In this document: in pieces, positions 1 through 7,218 of the stretch
How positions within the stretch are numbered: the stretch's first letter is position 1
Layout: every line of letters starts with the position of its first letter
From: VRUE01 sp963780815
GTDB taxonomy: Bacteria > Actinomycetota > Thermoleophilia > Solirubrobacterales > 70-9
Direction: 5' to 3'
Assembly: GCA_963780815.1 (NCBI GenBank)
Contig: CAWADG010000009.1
Location: forward strand, 310,001 to 374,000
Length of the DNA stretch: 64,000 bases
Position numbers and translations under genes: made by a program
The notes under the pieces: model-generated
The model's input: the letters and a program-made list of their open reading frames with translations, nothing else
Databases searched by the model: none
Told to the model about the DNA's origin: nothing

Positions 1-335
1 GAGCGGCGCTCGACCATCTCGCGACCTTCGACGGCGGCCGGCGGATCGCGGTGCTGGGCGAGATGGGGGAGCTTGGCCAGGACTGCGCCGCGCACCACCG
101 TGAGATCGGCGCCCACGCCCGTTCCCACGGGATCGATGCGCTGATCGGCGTCGGCGAGCCCGCCCGCGAGTACGACCCCGACGAGCTCGTCGCCGACCCA
201 GAGGAGGCGGCCGAGCTGCTCGCGGCGCAGCTCGAGCCCGGCGACACCGTGCTGGTCAAGGGCTCCCGCTCGGCCGGCCTCGAGGCCGTAGCCGAGACGT
301 TGCAAAGACTGGTCGAGGAGAGCGATGTCGGCTGA
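1..335 (+). CDS. murF: MurF ligase, C-terminal end (5' truncated by window)
   Basis: UDP-N-acetylmuramoyl-tripeptide:D-alanyl-D-alanine ligase, the last cytoplasmic step of UDP-MurNAc-pentapeptide synthesis. Only about 110 C-terminal residues are present, read from base 3 to the TGA at 333-335. The VLGEMGELG stretch, the HREIG motif and GDTVLVKGSRS near the end are typical of the MurF C-terminal domain; the ATP and central domains lie outside the window. mraY follows after 87 bases, as in most division/cell-wall clusters, which supports the call. Confidence 0.9.
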   Translation, partial: AALDHLATFDGGRRIAVLGEMGELGQDCAAHHREIGAHARSHGIDALIGVGEPAREYDPDELVADPEEAAELLAAQLEPGDTVLVKGSRSAGLEAVAETLQRLVEESDVG

Positions 336-342
336 TAAAGGA

Positions 343-416
343 GCCCCCGGACGCGGAGCCGGGGGCGAATCCATATCTGATTCTGTTTGCCCCCGGCGCA
401 GCAGAGGAGGCTCCGC
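343..416 (+). repeat. Diverged repeat A copy / nested inverted repeats before mraY
   Basis: GCCCCCGG (343-350) pairs with CCGGGGGC (359-366), and a second GCCCCCGG lies at 389-396. GCGGAGCC (353-360) is complementary to GGCTCCGC (409-416), so alternative hairpins are possible. Between them sits CCATATCTGATTCTG (371-385), the same centre as in the well preserved repeat A copies (CCATATCTGGTTCT). The arms differ from the consensus, so this is either an old copy or a related palindrome. It spans the whole murF-mraY gap and carries the GAGGAGG before mraY. Confidence 0.5.
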
Positions 417-422
417 CTAATC

Positions 423-1397
423 ATGGGTGAGGTCCTGATCGCCGGTATGGCGGCGATGCTGATCTGCATCTTCCTCGGCCCGAAGTTCATCGAGTACCTG
501 CGGGTCAAGGAGTTCGGCCAGCACATCCGCGAGGACGGGCCACAGGAGCACCACACCAAGGCCGGGACGCCGACGATGGGGGGCCTGATCGTCTTCGCCT
601 CGATCTGCGTCCCCTACCTCGTCCTCTCCGATCGCGACGCGCAGAGCATGGCCGTGTTCGGCGTCGCCCTCGGCTGCGCCGGTCTCGGGTTCGCCGACGA
701 CTTCATCAAGATCGTCAAACGACGCTCGCTCGGGCTCTCGGCCCGCTACAAGCTCCTCGTCCAGGTCTTTCTCGCCCTCGGGCTCTGGTGGGTCGCCCGC
801 CACGAGGTCGGGCTCGAGCCGATTCTCTTCTTCCGGATCGGCGACGCCAGCATCGATCTCGGGCCGGTCCTCTACTTCGTCCTCGTCTTCCTCGTCATCG
901 CCGGGACGTCGAACGGGGTCAACCTGACCGACGGCCTCGACGGCCTCGCCGCCGGCTGCTGCGCGATCGTCCTCCTCGCCTTCACGGCGATCTGCTTCGT
1001 CACCAACGAGCAGCAGAACCTGGCGCTGCTCTCGGCCTGCCTGGTCGGGGCCTGCGTCGGGTTCCTCTGGTTCAACGCGTTCCCGGCCTCGATCTTCATG
1101 GGGGACACCGGCTCGCTCGGGCTCGGCGGCGCGATCGGCGCCCTCGCGGTGATGACCCAGACCGAGGTGCTGCTGATCATCATCGGCGGCATCTTCGTGA
1201 TCGAGGCGCTCTCGGTCGCAGCCCAGGTCTTCGCCTTCAAGACGTTCAGGCGCCGGATCCTGCTGATGGCGCCGCTCCACCACCACTTCGAGATGATGGC
1301 CTGGTCGGAGACGAAGATCATGCTCCGCTTCTGGATCATCGCCGCGGTCTGCTCCGGGATCGGCTTCACCCTTTACCAGCAGTCGATTGGCCGCTGA
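423..1397 (+). CDS. mraY: Phospho-MurNAc-pentapeptide transferase MraY
   Basis: Integral membrane enzyme that transfers phospho-MurNAc-pentapeptide to undecaprenyl phosphate, giving lipid I. The 324-residue product has about ten hydrophobic segments and the family hallmarks: HTKAGTPTMGG near residue 44, ADDFIK at 91-96, NLTDGLDGL at 167-175 and a histidine cluster (HHHFEMM) near 285. ATG 423 gives the usual MraY N-terminus; an in-frame upstream start at 387 would add an Arg-rich stretch unlike the family. GAGGAGG at 404-410 is the likely ribosome site, about 12 nt upstream. The 3' end overlaps the next gene by 11 bases. Confidence 0.95.
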   Translation: MGEVLIAGMAAMLICIFLGPKFIEYLRVKEFGQHIREDGPQEHHTKAGTPTMGGLIVFASICVPYLVLSDRDAQSMAVFGVALGCAGLGFADDFIKIVKRRSLGLSARYKLLVQVFLALGLWWVARHEVGLEPILFFRIGDASIDLGPVLYFVLVFLVIAGTSNGVNLTDGLDGLAAGCCAIVLLAFTAICFVTNEQQNLALLSACLVGACVGFLWFNAFPASIFMGDTGSLGLGGAIGALAVMTQTEVLLIIIGGIFVIEALSVAAQVFAFKTFRRRILLMAPLHHHFEMMAWSETKIMLRFWIIAAVCSGIGFTLYQQSIGR

Positions 1398-1935
1398 GCC
1401 CCGGCTCCAGACCCCGCGACTGACGCTGCGCCGGTGGCGCTCGGGAGACCGCGAGCCGTTCGCCGCGATCAACGCCGACCCGCGGGTGATGGAGCATTTC
1501 CTCGCACCCCTCTCCCGCGGCCAGAGCGACGAGCTGATCGAGCGGATCGAGCATGGCTTTGATGAGCACGGCTTCGGTCTCTGGGCACTCGAGGTCCGCG
1601 GAGGCGGCGAGCTGATCGGGCTCACCGGCCTCTCCGTGCCCGAGTTCGAGGCGGGCTTCACGCCCGCGGTCGAGGTCGGCTGGCGCCTCGCGGCCACGGC
1701 ATGGGGGCAGGGCTACGCGACCGAGGCGGCGAGGGCCGCGCTCGGGTTCGGCTTCGAGCGCTGCGGCCTCGAGGAGGTCGTCTCCTTCACCAGCGCCGGA
1801 AATAGGCGCTCACGGGCGGTGATGGAGCGGATCGGGATGCGCCGCGACGCCGAGGGCGACTTCGACCATCCCTGGATCCCCGCCGGACATCCGCTGCGCC
1901 GGCACGTGCTCTACCGGGTCAGAGCGCCGCGCTGA
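1387..1935 (+). CDS. GNAT family N-acetyltransferase (RimJ/RimL-like)
   Basis: 182-residue acetyltransferase of the class that acetylates N-termini or small amines with acetyl-CoA; substrate unknown. The start LQTPRLTLRRW, the ALEVRGGGELIGLTGL beta strands and the GWRLAATAWGQGYATEAARA acetyl-CoA loop are typical of the RimJ/RimL-like subgroup. The TTG at 1387 lies inside the mraY end, so translation is probably coupled to mraY. It ends tail to tail with the minus-strand TetR gene, overlapping 17 bases. It is not a usual division-cluster member and belongs to a three-gene block between mraY and murD. Confidence 0.8.
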   Translation: MAAEPRLQTPRLTLRRWRSGDREPFAAINADPRVMEHFLAPLSRGQSDELIERIEHGFDEHGFGLWALEVRGGGELIGLTGLSVPEFEAGFTPAVEVGWRLAATAWGQGYATEAARAALGFGFERCGLEEVVSFTSAGNRRSRAVMERIGMRRDAEGDFDHPWIPAGHPLRRHVLYRVRAPR

Positions 1936-2488
1936 TCGCCAACGCCACCGCCTCGCCGGCCACCTCGAGCGGCTCGGTCGATCGCAGGGCCCGGCTGAGG
2001 ACGAACGCCCCCTCGAGCGCGGAGATCATCTGGATCACCAGGGCGCGGGAGCGATTGGCCGGGATGCCGGCTTCGACGAAGCGGGCGACGCCGCCCTCAA
2101 CCCAGAGGTTGAACACGTCGGCGCAGGCCTCGCGCAGCTCCTCGTTGACGCTCGATACCTCGAGGGCGACGGTCGCGATCGGGCAGGCGTCGGCGTAATC
2201 GGTCTCGACCAGGGTCCCGGCGGCCCCCGCGAAGAAGGCGCGGACGCCGTCGGCGAGCTCGACGTCGGGGCCGGCGTACTCGGGGAACAAGAGCCCGTAG
2301 AGGAAGCCGGAACGGCGGATCGTCTCGGCGCCGAGCTCGGATTTCCCGCCAGGGAAGAAATGGTAGAGCGAGCCGAACGGCGCCCCGGCCTCCTCGATGA
2401 TCTGCTTGACGCCGGTCCCCATGTAGCCCTGGCGCCGGAACAGCTCGCCGCTGCTGTCGAGAATCCGCTCCCTCGTGTCGGTTGCCAT
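1919..2488 (-). CDS. TetR/AcrR family transcriptional regulator
   Basis: 189-residue repressor-type protein. Residues about 6-52 form the TetR DNA-binding domain (RERILDSSGELFRRQGY, KQIIEEAG, then GSLYHFFPGGK). The rest is a variable all-helical ligand domain. It is transcribed divergently from the alpha/beta hydrolase gene at 2571, with 82 bases between the starts and a palindrome at 2539-2554, so it most likely controls that hydrolase and itself. Ligand unknown. Its 3' end overlaps the acetyltransferase gene. It is on the opposite strand to the surrounding cell-wall genes. Confidence 0.9.
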   Translation of the reverse strand: MATDTRERILDSSGELFRRQGYMGTGVKQIIEEAGAPFGSLYHFFPGGKSELGAETIRRSGFLYGLLFPEYAGPDVELADGVRAFFAGAAGTLVETDYADACPIATVALEVSSVNEELREACADVFNLWVEGGVARFVEAGIPANRSRALVIQMISALEGAFVLSRALRSTEPLEVAGEAVALAISAAL

Positions 2489-2538
2489 CGCTCTCCTTCG
2501 CTCTCCGCTTGCCGGCCCGATGGTAGGGTAGCTCCAAC

Positions 2539-2554
2539 TAGAGCGATCTATCTA
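2539..2554. promoter_or_regulatory. Candidate TetR operator
   Basis: TAGAGCGATCTATCTA is an imperfect palindrome centred on GATC (TAGA-N2-GATC-N2-TCTA), flanked by CTAG on both sides. It lies between the divergent TetR and hydrolase genes, 16 bases before the hydrolase ATG, where a TetR dimer would block initiation. The assignment rests on position and symmetry only. Confidence 0.45.
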
Positions 2555-2570
2555 GAAACGGAGGCGGGCG

Positions 2571-3416
2571 ATGGCATCGACCGAGGTTTCGGCGGGGACG
2601 ATCCACTACGGGGAAACCGGTCAGGGAGCGCCGCTGGTGATGGTCGGAGGCCTGGCGATGGACGGCCGTCTCTGGGAGCGGGTCGCGTCCGAGCTGGCGC
2701 CGACCCATCGCTGCCTGATGCCGACGATGCCGCTCGGCTCCCACCCCGAGCCGATGCGCCCCGACGCCGATCTCTCGCTGCGCGGGATGGGGCGGATCGT
2801 CGCCGAGTTCATCGAGAGCCTCGGGCTCGACGACGTCACTCTCTGCTTCAACGATTGGTCCGGCGCCCAGGTGATGGTCGCCGACGGCCTCCTCGACCGC
2901 GTCTCGGCACTCGTCCTCGCCTCCTGCGAGACCGAGGGGAACTACCCGCCCGGCCTCGCCGGGCGGGCGGCGGTGATGTCGGCGAAGCTCCCCGGCGGCC
3001 TCTCGGTGATGCGTCAGACGCTGCTGATCCCGTGGCTGCGCCGGCTGCCGTTCGTCTATGGGCAGATGTCGAAGCACGGTGTGCCCGACTCTCTGCTCCG
3101 CGAGTGGCTCGAGCCGCTTCGCCGCCCCGAGATCCGCCGCGACGTCCGCAAGTACATCGGCGACGTCGGCCAGGGCAGGCGCGACATGGTGGCGGCGACG
3201 TCCTCATTGCGCCGATTCGACCGACCGGTTCTGGTGGTCTGGGACAGCGAGGGATCGATGATGCCGAACGAGGAGGGCCGCAAGCTCGCCTCCGACTTCC
3301 CCGACGCGCGCCTGGTCGAGATCGCCGACAGCTACACGCTGATCCCGATCGACCAACCGCTCGAGTTGGCGGCCGCGATCCGCGATTTCGCGGTTAGTCC
3401 CAAAGCCGCCGCCTGA
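2571..3416 (+). CDS. Alpha/beta-fold hydrolase with atypical active site
   Basis: 281-residue alpha/beta hydrolase-fold protein. The N-terminal GQGAPLVMVGGLAMDGRLW gives the oxyanion-loop region. The nucleophile elbow reads FNDWSGAQ (residues 93-100) instead of GxSxG, resembling the Asp-Trp elbow of haloalkane dehalogenase-like enzymes, so Asp95 could be the nucleophile. Near the C-terminus DSYTLIPIDQP stands where a catalytic His usually lies, and no His is present there. It may use different chemistry or be a non-enzymatic relative. GGAGG at 560-564 is well placed for ATG 2571. It is probably controlled by the divergent TetR gene. Confidence 0.75.
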   Translation: MASTEVSAGTIHYGETGQGAPLVMVGGLAMDGRLWERVASELAPTHRCLMPTMPLGSHPEPMRPDADLSLRGMGRIVAEFIESLGLDDVTLCFNDWSGAQVMVADGLLDRVSALVLASCETEGNYPPGLAGRAAVMSAKLPGGLSVMRQTLLIPWLRRLPFVYGQMSKHGVPDSLLREWLEPLRRPEIRRDVRKYIGDVGQGRRDMVAATSSLRRFDRPVLVVWDSEGSMMPNEEGRKLASDFPDARLVEIADSYTLIPIDQPLELAAAIRDFAVSPKAAA

Positions 3417-3452
3417 CCAGGGGAGGCGGCGGGGGTCGCGAAGATAGGAGGG

Positions 3453-4820
3453 ATGTGGGCCCCACCGCCGCGCAAGCTCCGCCCGCCGCTCCCTGAGGGC
3501 CCGTTTCTGGTCGTCGGGCTCGCCCGCTCCGGGCAGGCCGCGGCGCGCCTGCTCGCGGGGCGGGGCGAGACCGTGGCCGGCGTCGATCGTGCGAATCCGG
3601 AGGGCGCGGCAGGGCTTCGCGGTGCCGGCGTCGAAGTCGTCCTGGATACGGATGGAATCGGCCAGCTCGACGGCATGCGGACGGTGGTGAAGAGCCCGGG
3701 TGTCCCCCGGGAGGCGCCGGTGATCGCGGCCGCCCGCGAGCGCGGCGCGACGATCGTCGGCGAGCTCGAGCTGGCCTGGCGGGTGATTCCCAACCGGTTC
3801 CTCGCGGTGACCGGGACCAACGGCAAGACGACGACGGTCGAGCTGCTCGGCCATGTCTACCGCAGCGCCGGCGAGCCGGTCGCGGTCGCCGGAAACGTCG
3901 GGACGCCGCTGGCGTCGCTCGCCGGAGAGGTCGAGCCGGACGCGACCGTCGTCTGCGAGGCCTCGAGCTTCCAGCTCGAGGACACCGAGTACTTCGCCCC
4001 CGAGTGCGGGGTCTTCCTCAACCTCGCGCCCGACCACCTCGACCGCCACGCCGACCTCGACTCCTACCTTTCGGCCAAGCTGCGGATCTTCGCCAACCAG
4101 GGCAACGACGACATCGCGATCTACAACGCCGACGACCCCTCGCTCGCCGGGACCGACCTCGGCGGCTGCGGCCGGCGGATCGCGTTCTGCCGCGGCGCCG
4201 GGCCCGATTGCGAGGTCGCGCTCGCCGAGGGGACGATCTTCTACGACGGTGAGCCGCTGCTGCGGGCGGAGGAGCTCGGGCTGCTCGGTGAGCACAACGC
4301 CTCGAACGCGATAGCCGCCGCCTCCGCGGCGCTGGCGATGGGGCTCGACCGCGGGGCCGTCCGCGAGGGCCTGCGCAGCTTTGCCGGCGTGCCGCACCGA
4401 CTCGAGCCCGTCGCGGAGGTCGGGGGCGTCAGGTTCGTCAACGACTCGAAGGCGACCAACGTCGCCTCGGCGGTGGTCGGCCTGCGGGCGTTCGGGGGCG
4501 GCGTCCACGCGATCCTCGGCGGCAGCGACAAGGGCGAGCCCTTCGCGCCGCTCGTCGAGCCGATCGCCGAGACCTGCGCCGCCTGTTATCTGGTCGGCGC
4601 GACCGCCGACCGGCTCGCCGCCGAGCTCGCCGGGGTCCTCGACGCCGGCGTGCCGCTTCATCGCTGCGCCGACCTCGAGGACGCGGTCCGAGCCGCCGCC
4701 GGGGCTGCCCGCCAGGGGGAGGTCGTGCTGCTCTCGCCGGCCTGCGCCAGCTTCGACTCGTTCGAGAACTTCGAACGGCGCGGCGACCGGTTCCGCGAGA
4801 TCGTCGAGGGTTTGAGGTGA
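3453..4820 (+). CDS. murD: UDP-N-acetylmuramoylalanine-D-glutamate ligase
   Basis: Cytoplasmic ATP-dependent ligase adding D-Glu to UDP-MurNAc-L-Ala. The 455-residue product has the N-terminal UDP-binding motif VVGLARSGQAA, the Mur ligase P-loop GTNGKTTT at about 121-128, NLAPDHLDRH in the central domain and HRLEPV...FVNDSKATN leading into the C-terminal domain. The AGGAGG before ATG 3453 is almost adjacent to it (about one base), an unusual spacing; no nearby in-frame alternative preserves the N-terminal strand. Its stop overlaps the ftsW start (GTGA). Confidence 0.95.
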   Translation: MWAPPPRKLRPPLPEGPFLVVGLARSGQAAARLLAGRGETVAGVDRANPEGAAGLRGAGVEVVLDTDGIGQLDGMRTVVKSPGVPREAPVIAAARERGATIVGELELAWRVIPNRFLAVTGTNGKTTTVELLGHVYRSAGEPVAVAGNVGTPLASLAGEVEPDATVVCEASSFQLEDTEYFAPECGVFLNLAPDHLDRHADLDSYLSAKLRIFANQGNDDIAIYNADDPSLAGTDLGGCGRRIAFCRGAGPDCEVALAEGTIFYDGEPLLRAEELGLLGEHNASNAIAAASAALAMGLDRGAVREGLRSFAGVPHRLEPVAEVGGVRFVNDSKATNVASAVVGLRAFGGGVHAILGGSDKGEPFAPLVEPIAETCAACYLVGATADRLAAELAGVLDAGVPLHRCADLEDAVRAAAGAARQGEVVLLSPACASFDSFENFERRGDRFREIVEGLR

Positions 4821-6154
4821 GTGCGCGGGCGACCTCCCTGCGGTTGCCCGGTCGGGCGGGCGCTAAGAGGAAGTCGAAACGATCGAAGAAGCGGTCGCGC
4901 GGCGCCAGCCTCCCGGCCGAATACAACATGCTCCTGACCGCGACGCTGTGCCTGCTCGCGTTCGGCGCGGTGATGGTCTTCTCGGCGAGCTCGACGACCC
5001 GCGTCCTCAGCGACGGCGGCCTCTCTGACAGCGTCTACTACCTGAAACGCACAGCGATGTTCGGCGCGCTCGGGCTGCTGATCATGCACCTCGCGGCCCG
5101 GACCGGGCTCGACTTCGTCCGCCGGATGACGCCGGCGATCCTCGCGATCTCCTTCTTCCTGCTGTTCGCGGTGCTGGTCGCCGGCACCAATGTCAACGGC
5201 TCGAGCCGTTGGATCGGGTCCGGGTTCCTCCAGATCCAGCCCTCGGAGCTGGCGAAGGTCGCACTGATCCTCTACGGCGCCGACCTCTTCGCCCGCAAGC
5301 CGAAGCGGGTCCGGACGCTGGAGGGGATGATGCCCTTCCTCCTCGTCGTCGGCCTCTCGGCGCTCCTGATCATCGCCGAGCCCGACCTCGGCACGACCCT
5401 GGTGATCGCCTTCGCGTCCGCCGCGACCCTGGTCGCGGCCGGCGCCCGGATGCGCGACCTGGCGATCATCGCTCTGGTGCTCGGGTTCTTCGCCCTGATG
5501 ATGACGCTGGTCGAGCCCTACCGGATGGCGCGCCTGACGGCGTTCCTGAATCCCGGCGCCGACACGACAGGGACCGGGTTCCAGGCCGCGCAGGCGAAAA
5601 TCGCGCTCGGCTCCGGCGGCCTGTTCGGGGTGGGCATCGGCAACGGGATCCAGAAGGCCTACTACCTGCCGGAGGCCCATACCGACATGATCACCGCGGT
5701 GATCGGAGAGGAGCTGGGCTTCGTCGGGATCATCGGCGTCGTCGGGCTCTTCTCGATGCTCGGCTACGCGGGCCTGCAGACGGCGAAAAAAGCGAAGGAC
5801 GTCTACGGCAAGGTCCTCGTCGCCGGGCTGACCTCGCTGATCCTGGTCCAGGCGACGGTGAACCTGTTCGCGGTGATGGGGCTGGCCCCCCTCACGGGCG
5901 TCCCGCTCCCGTTCGTCTCATACGGGAACAGCAGCCTGCTGGCATCGCTTTTCGCGGTCGGCCTGATCCTCAACGTCGCCCGCGGGGGGACCGCCGGCGC
6001 TGGCAAACTGCGCGTCGTCGATGGCGGGCGAAGGCCCGCGCGTGGAAGGAGTGGGTCGAGCGGTGCCAGAGCTCGCAAGAGTGGTGGTGGCGGCCGGGGG
6101 AACGGCAGGACACGTCGTGCCCGCCATGGCGGTCGCCGCCGAGCTTCGGGATAG
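4817..6154 (+). CDS. ftsW: Lipid II polymerase FtsW (SEDS family)
   Basis: Membrane peptidoglycan glycosyltransferase of the divisome. A basic cytoplasmic N-terminus (KRKSKRSKKRSR) precedes about ten membrane segments; AGTNVNGSSRWI, IQPSELAKVALI, EPDLGTTLV, the PEAHTDMITAVIGEELGF loop and PLPFVSYGNSSLL are SEDS signatures. GTG 4817 overlaps the murD stop. The last 50 residues are a Gly/Arg/Ser-rich tail without membrane segments. That tail overlaps the start of murG by 90-134 bases, which is long and raises the possibility of a small frameshift near the end. Confidence 0.93.
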   Translation: MSARATSLRLPGRAGAKRKSKRSKKRSRGASLPAEYNMLLTATLCLLAFGAVMVFSASSTTRVLSDGGLSDSVYYLKRTAMFGALGLLIMHLAARTGLDFVRRMTPAILAISFFLLFAVLVAGTNVNGSSRWIGSGFLQIQPSELAKVALILYGADLFARKPKRVRTLEGMMPFLLVVGLSALLIIAEPDLGTTLVIAFASAATLVAAGARMRDLAIIALVLGFFALMMTLVEPYRMARLTAFLNPGADTTGTGFQAAQAKIALGSGGLFGVGIGNGIQKAYYLPEAHTDMITAVIGEELGFVGIIGVVGLFSMLGYAGLQTAKKAKDVYGKVLVAGLTSLILVQATVNLFAVMGLAPLTGVPLPFVSYGNSSLLASLFAVGLILNVARGGTAGAGKLRVVDGGRRPARGRSGSSGARARKSGGGGRGNGRTRRARHGGRRRASG

Positions 6155-7181
6155 CGGCGCCGAGGTCACGTTCCTCGGTACCAGCGATCGGATCGAGGCC
6201 GAGCTGGTCCCCTCGGCGGGCTACGAGATCGATTTCATCAAGGTCCGGGGAATCGACCGCGGCAACCCGCTGCGAGCAGCTCGCGCGGCGCTTGAGGCCG
6301 GGGCGGCGGTGGGAGCCGCCCGCGCCGCGATCAGGCGCCGGAGCGCCGACGTCGTGATGGGCGGCGGTGGGTACGTCGCCGGTCCCGCCGGGCTGGCGGC
6401 GGCGCTCTCCCGCACCCCCCTCGTCCTGACCGAGGCCGACAGCCACCTCGGCCTCGCCAACCGGCTGCTGGCCAGCAGGGCGCGCCGGGTCTGCCTCTCG
6501 TTCCCGATCGATGGCCGCGACGGTGACCGCTACCTGCTCACCGGCCGCCCGGTGCCGGCGGCCGTCCTCGGGGCCGACCGGGCGGCGGCGCGGCGCCGGT
6601 TCGGCATCGCCGACTCCGCCCGCTGCCTTCTGGTCGTCGGCGGCAGCCAGGGAGCGCGCTCGATCAACGAGTGCGCGGTTGCGGCATTCGCCGAGTGCGA
6701 GGGTCGCGACTTCCACGTCGTCCACGTCGCCGGCCGCCGCGATTTCACCGAGCTGAAGCCCCGGCTCGCGTCGGCCCCGCACAACGACCGCTACGAGCTG
6801 CTCGAGTACGAGCCCGACCTCGGCGACGGCCTCGCCGCCAGCGACCTTGTCCTCGGTCGGGCCGGCGGCTCGATCTTCGAGATCACCGCGACCGGGCGGC
6901 CGGCGATCCTCGTTCCCTTCCCGCATGCGGCCGCCGGGCACCAGGCGACGAACGCCGCCTGGATGGAGCGGGCGGGCGCCGCGACGGTGATCGCCGACGC
7001 CGACCTCGGCCCGCGGCAGCTCCTCGACGTCGTCAACGCCCTCCTCGCCGACGACGGGAGGCTCGCCGCGATGGCCGGCGCCTCGAAGGGGCTGGCGATG
7101 CCCGACGCCGCGCGACGGATCGCCGACGAGATCCTGAGCGCGGCGATTGAGCGCGGAGCGAGCGAGCAAGATCGCCGGTGA
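6021..7181 (+). CDS. murG: UDP-GlcNAc:lipid I GlcNAc transferase MurG
   Basis: Peripheral membrane GT-B transferase that makes lipid II. Signatures are VVAAGGTAGHVVPAMAVA near the N-terminus, GGGGYVAGPAGLAAAL, the GSQGARSINE loop and the donor-site stretch LVLGRAGGSIFEITATGRPAILVP. The start is uncertain: ATG 6021 gives the longest form, while in-frame GTG codons at 6051 and 6063 lie just after AAGGAG (6045-6050) and would shorten the ftsW overlap. The C-terminus IERGASEQDRR is encoded by the left arm of a repeat A copy, so the native end has probably been replaced. Confidence 0.93.
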   Translation: MAGEGPRVEGVGRAVPELARVVVAAGGTAGHVVPAMAVAAELRDSGAEVTFLGTSDRIEAELVPSAGYEIDFIKVRGIDRGNPLRAARAALEAGAAVGAARAAIRRRSADVVMGGGGYVAGPAGLAAALSRTPLVLTEADSHLGLANRLLASRARRVCLSFPIDGRDGDRYLLTGRPVPAAVLGADRAAARRRFGIADSARCLLVVGGSQGARSINECAVAAFAECEGRDFHVVHVAGRRDFTELKPRLASAPHNDRYELLEYEPDLGDGLAASDLVLGRAGGSIFEITATGRPAILVPFPHAAAGHQATNAAWMERAGAATVIADADLGPRQLLDVVNALLADDGRLAAMAGASKGLAMPDAARRIADEILSAAIERGASEQDRR

Positions 7182-7215
7182 TCATGGATGCGAGTGAGCG
7201 AAGCGCGAAATTGAT
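7148..7215 (+). repeat. Repeat A copy spanning the murG end and murC leader
   Basis: TGAGCGCGGAGCGAGCGAGCAAG (7148-7170) matches the left arm and GCGAGTGAGCGAAGCGCGAA (7190-7209) the right arm; the ATCTGG centre is lost. The left arm encodes the last residues of MurG. The right arm carries the purine-rich stretch before ATG 7219 of murC. A 12-codon ORF from ATG 7184 ends with a TGA (7220-7222) that overlaps the murC ATG, but it is not in the peptide frame of the better copies. Confidence 0.65.
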
Positions 7216-7218
7216 GCG

